From JAPLJC01 sp052326585 (lineage in GTDB: Bacteria > Desulfobacterota > Desulfobaccia > Desulfobaccales > 0-14-0-80-60-11), in contig JBKQLU010000003.1 of NCBI GenBank assembly GCA_052326585.1, positions 174,307 through 238,306 on the forward strand: DNA of 64,000 bases, given 5' to 3'. The notes under the pieces were generated by a model that ran no database searches, was not told the origin of the DNA, and saw only the letters and a list, made by a program, of their open reading frames with translations. Shown here piece after piece: positions 54,321-61,132 of the stretch (position 1 is its first letter; each line of letters opens with the position of its first letter). Made by a program: the position numbers and the translations under genes.

Positions 54321-56909
54321 TCAGGAGGAGCTGCGGGCAAGGTTTTCCAGGTCTGCGGTGATCTTAGCGCGATAGTGTTCCACCTTCGCCTCATTCAGCA
54401 TGATCATGTCCAGTTGGCGAGTGTGGATGGTGACATAGCCCAGGATGCGCAGGCGGCTCAGCAGGTAGTCTTTGGCCTCCCCCTCCAGGCGGGCGAAGAG
54501 GGCGTCCTCCTTGAGGTCCACCTTGAAGTGGTGCTTCTCCAGGATCTCAGCTATGAACCTGGCCCGGCGCACCCTTCTAGGATAGTCGGCGGCCCCGCCT
54601 TTGAAGGTGAAGCGGAGGCAATTTTCATAAGGCTGCTCGCCTACCAGGGCCTCCACCGTGGAGAAATGGAAGCCCAGTCGGGAGGTGAGGTTGCAAAAAT
54701 CCCGGGAAATTATGAAGTAGCTCTCGTTTCCGAAGATGGTGCCGCCAGCCGTGCCCAGGTTCCGGTTGGTGGCCGCCCCCATGACGATGGACATGAAGCC
54801 CCGGGTGTCCACCGGCGGCGGCCCCTCCCAGGGGACTGCATTGATCCCTTGCCACAGGGCCAGCATGGGGGCGCAGGCAATCTGGGCCAACTCCACGCGA
54901 TTCTCGGAAACTTCTTCCTTGAAGCCGTCTTCCAGATTCAGAACCCACCACTGCATGGGTGTCTCGGTGACCAGGCGCTTGATGAAATACTTGGAGAAGG
55001 CCCGGTGCCGGTCAAAGGCGAACATCTCCTTGACCGCCATTTCATGGGCGAAGCGGGTGATGTCGTGCAAGGTGCGGCAGCCGCTGGGCTTGAAGTCCGG
55101 GGCCTCGGGGTCGATGAGAAAGAGTGGGGTAATCTGGGTCATGATCTCTTTGAGAGTTTTCCCCACCGGGGTATCCAGCAAAACGTCTCTCCTGGCCGCG
55201 GCTCCCTGGAGCAACTCCTCCACCCGGCCTCGAAAGATAGAGCGGCGGTCGGCGTCCACTGTGACCAGCTCCCCGGGGGTGAGCACCGCAGTGGCCTCCA
55301 TGGTGTTAAACAGGGCCGGGATGCCGAACTCCCGGGCCACATTGGCCAGATGCCCGGTGATGCCGCCACGGTCGGTGACCACGGCCGCGGCCCGGCTCAG
55401 GAGGGTGGCCCAGCTGGGATGGGGAAAGGCGGTCACCAGTACCCCGCCTTCGGGAAACTGCAAGAGGTCCAGATTGTTGCGCACCAGGAAAACCGCCCCC
55501 GCGGCTGCCCCGGGGCTGGCCATCTCCCCACCCTGGAGGATAGCCGGCTGTTCCGGCGCCGGCCTCTCGTCCCGGCCAGGAGCGGCCAGCAGTCTCAGCG
55601 GCCGGCTTTGCAGAATATGGATGCGGCCGTCCCGGGCGATGCACCATTCGATGTCCTGGGGGGCCTGAAAATGGTCTTCCAGGACTAAGGCGATCTCGGC
55701 CAGCTCCAAGGCCTGGGCCTCGGTGAGGGACGGCTCTTCTGCCTGCTCATCCTCTTGTCCCACCACCCCTTCTTCCTGCAGACATACCAGTTTGAGCTGC
55801 TTTTTACTAATCTGCTTGTCGATTATGGTCAGCGGCCTTTGCCGGGAAATGACGTAAAGGTCTGGGGTTATGCTGCCATTCACCACGGCCTTGGCCAGGC
55901 CGTGCGCCGCGTTGATGAAAACCTCGTCCCGCCGGACATTGTTGGGGTCCCTGGAGTACATGACGCCGCCGGACACCGAGTCCACCATGGCCAGGCAGCC
56001 GACGCACATGGGCAGGTCTTCATCCCGCAGCCCCTTGTGAAGCCGGTAACTCACCGCGGTCAGGGCATATTTGCTGGCCAGGATCTCTTTATAAACCGTA
56101 AACAGGTTATCCCGGCTGACGTTGAGTTCCGACCGGTACTGCCCGGCAAAGGAGGTCTCCGGGTCGTCCTCGCCGATGGCGCTGGAACGCAGGGCGACCC
56201 GCAAGAAGGGGCCCACCCGATCATCCAGGTACTCGTACGCCTGGCTGATGGAGTCCTTAAGGGACGGCGGTATTTCGGCGCCGATGATGAGCATCTGCAC
56301 CTCGGAGCTTTTCCGGTAGAGGTCCGAGATATTTTCTACCTCCAGGGATTGCAGGCGCCGGTTGATCTCGTCCTGCAGCCGGTTGTGGGAGAGAAAGAGC
56401 TCATAAGCCGCGGCGGTGATGGCAAAGCCGGGGGGCACCGCCAGCTCCGGCAGGTGGGTAGCGATTTCCCCCAGGTTGGCCATTTTGCTGCCCACCGCCT
56501 CGGCCAATCCCTGGTCGATCTGCTCCAGCCCCAGCACCAGGTTCCGAAGGTTGGAGAGCTGGCGCCTCTCCAAAATGGCGCCGATCTTTGCTTCGCTGGC
56601 GGTAAAGACCCCTTCCAGGGCCCGGTAGCGGTTGCCCGAGAGTTCATTGAGGTATTTGATGATGGCAAAGACGTTAACGCACACCGAAGTGGCGTGGGAC
56701 CGGATGAAAGACATGTCGAAGCGGTGGCTGCCGTGGAGGGCGGCCTCCATGTCGGTCATGAGCTGCAGGGCGGTGTTATTGGCCGCCAGCAGGAGCTTGA
56801 AGGCATGGTAGCGGGTCTTGAAGACTGAACGCAACTCTTCCAGGGAGAGGGCCGCCGCCGGCTCGCCACGGGAAAAGAGATGCTTCAGCCTCTGGATCAG
56901 GTTGGCCAT
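54321..56909 (-). CDS. PEP/pyruvate-binding domain protein, paralog 1
   Basis: 862 residues. An N-terminal helical domain (about 1-120; FKTRYHAFKLLLAANNTALQ) precedes an ATP-grasp PPDK_N-like domain (about 130-440; SKMANLGEI, VALRSSAIGEDDPETSFAGQ). A phospho-His domain follows (about 480-590; GGITGHLANVAREFGIP, His520). The C-terminal ~270 residues are not the TIM barrel of PEP synthase but an unrecognised domain (GCRTLHDITRFAHEMAVKEMF, GFHFSTVEALVGEQPYENCL, FTFKGGAADYPRRVRRARF). It should therefore phosphorylate its His from ATP, but the acceptor is unknown. A near-consensus sigma-54 promoter and palindromic site lie upstream. Paralog of the gene at 61133. Confidence 0.88.
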   Translation of the reverse strand: MANLIQRLKHLFSRGEPAAALSLEELRSVFKTRYHAFKLLLAANNTALQLMTDMEAALHGSHRFDMSFIRSHATSVCVNVFAIIKYLNELSGNRYRALEGVFTASEAKIGAILERRQLSNLRNLVLGLEQIDQGLAEAVGSKMANLGEIATHLPELAVPPGFAITAAAYELFLSHNRLQDEINRRLQSLEVENISDLYRKSSEVQMLIIGAEIPPSLKDSISQAYEYLDDRVGPFLRVALRSSAIGEDDPETSFAGQYRSELNVSRDNLFTVYKEILASKYALTAVSYRLHKGLRDEDLPMCVGCLAMVDSVSGGVMYSRDPNNVRRDEVFINAAHGLAKAVVNGSITPDLYVISRQRPLTIIDKQISKKQLKLVCLQEEGVVGQEDEQAEEPSLTEAQALELAEIALVLEDHFQAPQDIEWCIARDGRIHILQSRPLRLLAAPGRDERPAPEQPAILQGGEMASPGAAAGAVFLVRNNLDLLQFPEGGVLVTAFPHPSWATLLSRAAAVVTDRGGITGHLANVAREFGIPALFNTMEATAVLTPGELVTVDADRRSIFRGRVEELLQGAAARRDVLLDTPVGKTLKEIMTQITPLFLIDPEAPDFKPSGCRTLHDITRFAHEMAVKEMFAFDRHRAFSKYFIKRLVTETPMQWWVLNLEDGFKEEVSENRVELAQIACAPMLALWQGINAVPWEGPPPVDTRGFMSIVMGAATNRNLGTAGGTIFGNESYFIISRDFCNLTSRLGFHFSTVEALVGEQPYENCLRFTFKGGAADYPRRVRRARFIAEILEKHHFKVDLKEDALFARLEGEAKDYLLSRLRILGYVTIHTRQLDMIMLNEAKVEHYRAKITADLENLARSSS

Positions 56910-56957
56910 ATCATAGTGGGGTCGGAGGTTCTATCCAGCAAGAGCTTATCATAGATC

Positions 56958-56973
56958 AGCAATAGCCGTGCCA
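56958..56973 (-). promoter_or_regulatory. sigma-54 promoter for PEP-binding paralog 1
   Basis: On the minus strand TGGCACGGCTATTGCT matches TGGCACG-N4-TTGCW exactly, with GG-N10-GC spacing. Predicted start is near 56947, giving a ~38-base leader. AT-rich DNA (57008-57030) between it and the palindrome at 57080 could bind IHF. Confidence 0.85.
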
Positions 56974-57079
56974 AACCTCAAGCTAAGGTAGCCTAAAGCA
57001 ACGGATTGAAAATATAATCTTTTTTTCTAAGGCCCGCCCTACCCGCACCATCCCTCCCGCCGCGATAAGTGTCGTTAAT

Positions 57080-57096
57080 TTTTACAGTTTGTAAAA
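57080..57096. promoter_or_regulatory. palindromic activator site, copy 1
   Basis: TTTTACA-GTT-TGTAAAA, a perfect 7-bp inverted repeat about 115 bp upstream of the sigma-54 promoter at 56958. The surrounding 20-mer is identical at 19 positions to copy 2 at 61004. The string AAAATATCTTAAT occurs at 57136-57148 and again near copy 2 (60915). The rest of the gap (56910-57338) shows no gene. Confidence 0.7.
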
Positions 57097-57338
57097 CAAG
57101 GGGAGGTAAACGGGTCCTCGTCCCCAAACAAACGGAAAATATCTTAATCCGGCGCCGTGCCGCCTAAGATGTTGAAATAGTGGATTGTCATTAAGGAGAA
57201 ACACGCTATTTCTCGGTTCCGGCTTAACCTTCAGACTTATGATTAAGAAATGCCTAAAGATACTCCCTTGCTGACACCATTAATCGTGAAGCAGACCACA
57301 TACTGAGGCAAGTGGGGCTACCCCCGGATACTGTTTTA

Positions 57339-58157
57339 TTACACTACTTCACCAGGTTTAAGTTCCGTGATCACGACCATAAAACCTGGCCTGATCTCCT
57401 GGTTGGCGGTCACCACGGCGACGGCGTCCAGGGCGGCCGCGGCCCCCACCCGGGCGAGACCCACCACCTGACCCTGCGGGTTATAAACCGACAGATCCAG
57501 ACCCGGGCGGACTCCCTGCTCCATCCCCAAACTAAAATGGATCTCGAAGTCTCCGTCCTTCCTGATAACCCGGTAGATCTCGGCCCTACCCTCCCGGGCC
57601 CACAGCCGGTCCAGTCTGAGAGAAAGGCAGAAGACCGTCCCGAAGGTGAGCAAGACGCCCGGCAGGCAGAGCGCCGCCACCCACCAGGGAGAACGGCCGG
57701 TATAACGCCGCACCAGCGACTTGGAGCTGCGCCGCAGGCTGACAGGGTCGGCAAAGACCACGATGCGGAAGGCGGGGGTCGCCCGGGACGTGGCACTCCG
57801 TCGCGGCGCCACCGTCAGGTGGTATTCTCCCGGGAGGATGTGGGAACTGGCGGTAATCCGCCCCCGCCACATGTCGCCCCCCAGGAAATAGCCTTTATGC
57901 ACCTCGGCAAAGGCGACCGTCAGGTCGTTGGAATCGCTCAAATAAGTCAATTCCTGGACCCCTCGGACTTCTTCTCCCAGCGGCCCGTCGATTTCCGCGC
58001 TCAGGCCCGGCAGCAGTTTGATGAGGCTGGCCGGCTCCCAGACCCGGCTGAGAAGGCCGTCCAGCAAGGCCATCACAGCCAGGAAGCACAATCCGGCGCC
58101 GACCCAGCCGGCCAACTGGCGCCAGCGCCACACCTCGATCTTATTGTCTGGGTCCAT
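57339..58157 (-). CDS. two-span membrane protein of unknown function
   Basis: 272 residues. TM1 at about 16-35 (LAGWVGAGLCFLAVMALLDG), a periplasmic domain of ~130 residues (LPGLSAEIDGPLGEEVRGVQ...), TM2 at about 160-185 (WWVAALCLPGVLLTFGTVFC) and a cytoplasmic C-terminal domain. The last has the pattern 'FEIHFSLGMEQGVRPGLDLSV ... VGLARVG ... IRPGFMVVI', which resembles small beta domains of the FlgT-C type (inference). It follows DUF4881 on the same strand but is separated from it by a strong terminator. Family not recognised with confidence. Confidence 0.7.
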   Translation of the reverse strand: MDPDNKIEVWRWRQLAGWVGAGLCFLAVMALLDGLLSRVWEPASLIKLLPGLSAEIDGPLGEEVRGVQELTYLSDSNDLTVAFAEVHKGYFLGGDMWRGRITASSHILPGEYHLTVAPRRSATSRATPAFRIVVFADPVSLRRSSKSLVRRYTGRSPWWVAALCLPGVLLTFGTVFCLSLRLDRLWAREGRAEIYRVIRKDGDFEIHFSLGMEQGVRPGLDLSVYNPQGQVVGLARVGAAAALDAVAVVTANQEIRPGFMVVITELKPGEVV

Positions 58158-58229
58158 GCGGCCAAATCCTCTGCCGAAACGGCCCGGCGGGATATCCCAC
58201 GAGCCTAATGAGCTACTCTACCACAAAAA

Positions 58230-58278
58230 TAAGGGAATCGCCTCGGGCTTATGGGACTTCCCCGAGGCGATTCCCTTA
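58230..58278 (-). terminator. strong intrinsic terminator after the DUF4881 gene
   Basis: TAAGGGAATCGCCTCGGG and CCCGAGGCGATTCCCTTA form a perfect 18-bp stem around a 13-base loop. On the minus strand the stem is followed by TTTTTG, as expected for rho-independent termination of the UspA-TSUP-DUF4881 operon. Confidence 0.9.
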
Positions 58279-58296
58279 AATTCCGTAGCGGGCCAA

Positions 58297-58887
58297 TTAT
58301 TTCTTGAAGATATCGGTCTTGGTGACGTTCATGAACCTCAAGGCCTGGCCCGGCTGCTTGTAGTAGATCCGGACTTCATCGCCGGCGTCCCAGGTGTTAT
58401 TCGGCAGATCCAGGTATTCATCGGGCACCGAGAAGGTGGTCAGGATTTTTTGCCTGGAGGAATAGATAGTTATGGCCTTCTTGGCCTTGTCCACCTGGGG
58501 GAATTTCTTTCCTGCCACCAGGGGGTCGTCTTTGCCCACGTTTTCCTTCTGGTCGATGAGGGTATAGGCGATCTCCTTGAAGCCTTGGGTGGCTGCATCG
58601 AAAATGACGATCTGCTTGGCCTTGGTGTCCAGCTTCAGCCGACGGCCCACCTTGGGATCCGCCCCCCGTTCGCTGGGCTCCTTGGGCAGCGCAAAGGTGA
58701 GCGGGGCGCCGCTGTAGTCCGGATTGGCCGCATCGCCCTTGACTTCCCGGATGAAGGTGACCGTCTCCTTGTCCTTGTCAAAGGCAATCGTCCTCCCCTG
58801 TTCCACCTTGCCCATATCCCCGCAGCCCCAGGCCAGGACTAGCGGCATGATAACCAGTATAATAAGCCAGTTAAGTCTTTTAGCCAT
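58297..58887 (-). CDS. DUF4881-family lipoprotein
   Basis: 196 residues. Signal peptide with lipobox LAWG-C (LIILVIMPLVLAWGCGD), so probably anchored in a membrane facing the periplasm. The mature part (GRTIAFDKDKETVTFIREVK..., ADPKVGRRLKLDTKAKQIVI, NTWDAGDEVRIYYKQPGQAL) matches DUF4881, known mainly from sulfate-reducing Desulfovibrio-type bacteria. It lies 28 bp after the TSUP gene. Role unknown; it could assist or sense the exported anion. Confidence 0.8.
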   Translation of the reverse strand: MAKRLNWLIILVIMPLVLAWGCGDMGKVEQGRTIAFDKDKETVTFIREVKGDAANPDYSGAPLTFALPKEPSERGADPKVGRRLKLDTKAKQIVIFDAATQGFKEIAYTLIDQKENVGKDDPLVAGKKFPQVDKAKKAITIYSSRQKILTTFSVPDEYLDLPNNTWDAGDEVRIYYKQPGQALRFMNVTKTDIFKK

Positions 58888-58915
58888 AATCGCTCTCCTC
58901 TCCCCCGGGTCTGGA

Positions 58916-59992
58916 TCAGCCGCCGGCTATGGAAGCCTGGGCGCCGGACTTCTTGGCGGCGAGCTCCCTCCTGGCCCCGGCTAGCATGCGCACAAAGATG
59001 TATAAGGACATGGCGCTCACCAGGCCCAGAATGAGGACTGTGGCGGCGCCATTGAAGAGACCTCCATGGGTTGGAATGCCCTTGGCCAGCATCTTCAGGA
59101 TGATGGACAGGCCGCAGCCGATGACGCACAGGCCGAAGGCAACGCGGATGCCGTAGCCCTTGATATACTTGGTGGCCACCGTGCCGACCTGGGCTCCCAC
59201 CGCTGCCCCAACCAGCATGATCATGGCCGCCATCAATTCGACGCGGCCTTTGTAGGCATAGGTGGCGGTGCCGTACAGGCCGGAAATCATCACTTCAAAG
59301 AGGTCGGTGCCCACCGCCACGTGGGTGGGGCAGCCGATGAAGTAGATCAGGGCCGGCATGCGGATCAAGCCGCCGCCGATGCCCAGGATGCCGGCCAGCC
59401 AGCCGGTCGCGAAGCTGATGAAAATAGGCAGCCAGGCGGAGCAGTAGATCTGGGCCGTTTTAAAATGGACCATGGGCGGGATCTTGATCTTGTGCAAGGT
59501 CTTATGCCACTCCAGGCCGGTGGCCAGTTTGTCCAATTCTTTGCCGGCCGCCAGGGCCTCCCGCTCCTTGCGCTTCTTCTTGGCCACGTCGGCAAAGACC
59601 ATCCAGGCGATCAGGGTCAGGAGGACGAGATAGAGATAGCGCACGACTATGTCCACCTCGCCAATGCGCTCCAGCCACATGATCATCCGGGCCCCGATTT
59701 CGAGGCCGACGATGGTGCCCCCCAGCATGATGAAGCCCAGCCGGTAATCCACGTTGCCGAATTTGCCGTGGCGCATGGTGGAGATGAGGGACTTGCCCGC
59801 CATATGGGCGATGTCGGTGCCAATGGCAAAGGCCATGGGGAAGCCCAGGATATTCAGGCCCGGGGTCACCATCCAGGCGCCGCCCATGCCGAAGAAGCCG
59901 CCGATGATGCCCACCCCGATCCCAAAAATGATCAGACCCGGCCAAAATATCTTGATCCCCGCAATGGGCATGAGAATATACAGCCAGTCCAT
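58916..59992 (-). CDS. TSUP-family (TauE/SafE-like) anion exporter
   Basis: 358 residues, about eight membrane spans in two homologous halves. The half-signatures are GFFGMGGAWMVTPGLNILGF and AGILGIGGGLIRMPALIYFI with the following GTDLFEVM. A ~60-residue charged cytoplasmic loop (KKKRKEREALAAGKELDKLA) separates the halves. TSUP proteins export sulfite, sulfoacetate and other sulfur anions. ATG 59992 has GAGGAGG seven bases upstream. Middle gene of a UspA - small membrane protein - TSUP - DUF4881 operon. Confidence 0.9.
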   Translation of the reverse strand: MDWLYILMPIAGIKIFWPGLIIFGIGVGIIGGFFGMGGAWMVTPGLNILGFPMAFAIGTDIAHMAGKSLISTMRHGKFGNVDYRLGFIMLGGTIVGLEIGARMIMWLERIGEVDIVVRYLYLVLLTLIAWMVFADVAKKKRKEREALAAGKELDKLATGLEWHKTLHKIKIPPMVHFKTAQIYCSAWLPIFISFATGWLAGILGIGGGLIRMPALIYFIGCPTHVAVGTDLFEVMISGLYGTATYAYKGRVELMAAMIMLVGAAVGAQVGTVATKYIKGYGIRVAFGLCVIGCGLSIILKMLAKGIPTHGGLFNGAATVLILGLVSAMSLYIFVRMLAGARRELAAKKSGAQASIAGG

Positions 59993-60018
59993 AGATTAAC
60001 CTCCTCGCACCTACAGGT

Positions 60019-60315
60019 TCAGTGTTCCGCCAGTTCCCGGGACTTCAGGTCTATACCGATCTGGCTCATGACGATGTCGGCTATCAGCCCGAAGCAGAGG
60101 CCGACCACCGGGATGATGACCACCGTGACCAGGGCGAAATAGAGATGGCTTTCATTGTAAAGGTTGGCCCACCAGGACTCCCAGCCGGTGAGCTTCCGGC
60201 TATCGGCCACCAGGACCAGGAAGGACTCCCCATCCCCGGCGGCCGCGGCGATTCCCGGCAGCAGCAGGCCCGCCAGCAGCCCTAAACCAACGATCTTGGC
60301 CCAGAGTCTAGACAT
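60019..60315 (-). CDS. small membrane protein, DVU0150-like
   Basis: 98 residues. Signal-like N-terminal helix (KIVGLGLLAGLLLPGIAAAA, cleavage possible after AAA), a short exported segment (ESFLVLVADSRKLTGWESWW) and one membrane span (LVTVVIIPVVGLCFGLIADI). It resembles the small proteins named after Desulfovibrio DVU0150 that accompany TauE-type genes; this identification is from memory and moderate. ATG 60315 has AAAGGAGG eight bases upstream. 26 bp before the TSUP start, so it may be a TSUP subunit. Confidence 0.7.
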   Translation of the reverse strand: MSRLWAKIVGLGLLAGLLLPGIAAAAGDGESFLVLVADSRKLTGWESWWANLYNESHLYFALVTVVIIPVVGLCFGLIADIVMSQIGIDLKSRELAEH

Positions 60316-60344
60316 CTTCGCAAACCTCCTTTAGATGAGCTCCA

Positions 60345-60758
60345 TTAGCGGACTATAGTTACTTCGCAAGGGGCATGGGCCGCCACCTTGGCGGCGGTAC
60401 TGCCCATCAGGACTCGTTCCAGGGCGTTCATGCCGGTCGCCCCCATGATGATCCGGTCAAACTTGCCATCCTGGGCCTTACGGATGATGAGATTGGCCGG
60501 TACCAGGCCGGTGGCCAGTACCGTCTTTACGTCGATGCCCTTGGCGTCGAACGCCGCCTTGGCTTTGTCCAAGGCGCCCCGGGCCTCAGCCTCCAATTTA
60601 TCGCTCACAAAGGGCGGCATTTCGTCGAAGTTCCGCCGGTCGTAATAGGCCACAGACATTAAGGTCACCTGCGCCCCTTGTTTCTCGGCAAGTTCCAGGG
60701 CCCGGGCCACCGCCTTCATGGAGTGCTCCGAGCCGTCCGTCGCCACCAATATCTTCAT
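60345..60758 (-). CDS. universal stress protein UspA family
   Basis: 137 residues from ATG 60758 (MKILVATDGSEHSMKAVARA), which has GAGGAGG six bases upstream; the upstream in-frame ATG at 60776 is less likely. The ATP-binding motif is complete: IIMGATGMNALERVLMGSTA (G-2x-G-9x-G-S/T). It is therefore expected to bind ATP. First gene of the sigma-54-driven operon with the DVU0150-like, TSUP and DUF4881 genes. Confidence 0.92.
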   Translation of the reverse strand: MKILVATDGSEHSMKAVARALELAEKQGAQVTLMSVAYYDRRNFDEMPPFVSDKLEAEARGALDKAKAAFDAKGIDVKTVLATGLVPANLIIRKAQDGKFDRIIMGATGMNALERVLMGSTAAKVAAHAPCEVTIVR

Positions 60759-60881
60759 AAGAGTCCTCCTCGCCACTGGGCAAATTATCGGGACGAATCA
60801 ATCTGCTACCGCTCTAGCGACGCGAGACTGAAGATGGCCGCTTTAATTCCGGCGATACCCAATCCCCCGGTGAAAAAAACA

Positions 60882-60897
60882 AGCATCCCCTGTGCCA
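60882..60897 (-). promoter_or_regulatory. sigma-54 promoter for the UspA-TSUP-DUF4881 operon
   Basis: On the minus strand TGGCACAGGGGATGCT has GG-N10-GC spacing and fits the sigma-54 consensus. Predicted start near 60871, about 113 bases before ATG 60758. The palindrome at 61004 lies about 115 bp upstream, the same distance as for paralog 1. Confidence 0.8.
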
Positions 60898-60914
60898 CTA
60901 AGGAATAAACTGCA

Positions 60915-60940
60915 AAAATATCTTAATTATTAGATATTTT
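60915..60940. repeat. AT-rich inverted repeat next to the operon promoter
   Basis: AAAATATCT-TAATTATT-AGATATTTT is a perfect 9-bp inverted repeat 18 bp upstream of the sigma-54 promoter at 60882. Its left 13 bases (AAAATATCTTAAT) recur at 57136. It could be a binding site or a bending (IHF-like) region. Confidence 0.55.
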
Positions 60941-61003
60941 AGGAACTTCTGTCTCCAGAACAGAGATGCTCCGCGCCTCGGGGTCATGGTTTCTGTCAGG
61001 AAT

Positions 61004-61020
61004 TTTTACAGATTGTAAAA
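61004..61020. promoter_or_regulatory. palindromic activator site, copy 2, shared by divergent promoters
   Basis: TTTTACA-GAT-TGTAAAA is a perfect 7-bp inverted repeat. It lies about 115 bp from the minus-strand sigma-54 promoter (60882) and about 85 bp from the plus-strand one (61094), so one site could serve both. The same palindrome precedes paralog 1. Confidence 0.7.
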
Positions 61021-61093
61021 GCCGATTGCCCGGAAGGCGGACGGCCGCTGGAACCTCGGGAAGAAAATCCTTCTGCTCCTGGGGCTGATAATC

Positions 61094-61109
61094 TGGTATA
61101 TTTCTTGAT
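61094..61109 (+). promoter_or_regulatory. weaker sigma-54-like promoter for PEP-binding paralog 2
   Basis: TGGTATATTTCTTGAT has the right spacing, but the -12 GC is GA. Predicted start near 61119, only ~14 bases before ATG 61133. Confidence 0.4.
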
Positions 61110-61132
61110 AGGAAGGGACGTTAAAGTTATCC

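Noticed and set aside
54312..55688. 458-codon plus-strand open frame opposite PEP-binding paralog 1
   Set aside because: Antisense shadow frame without start site or recognisable domain.
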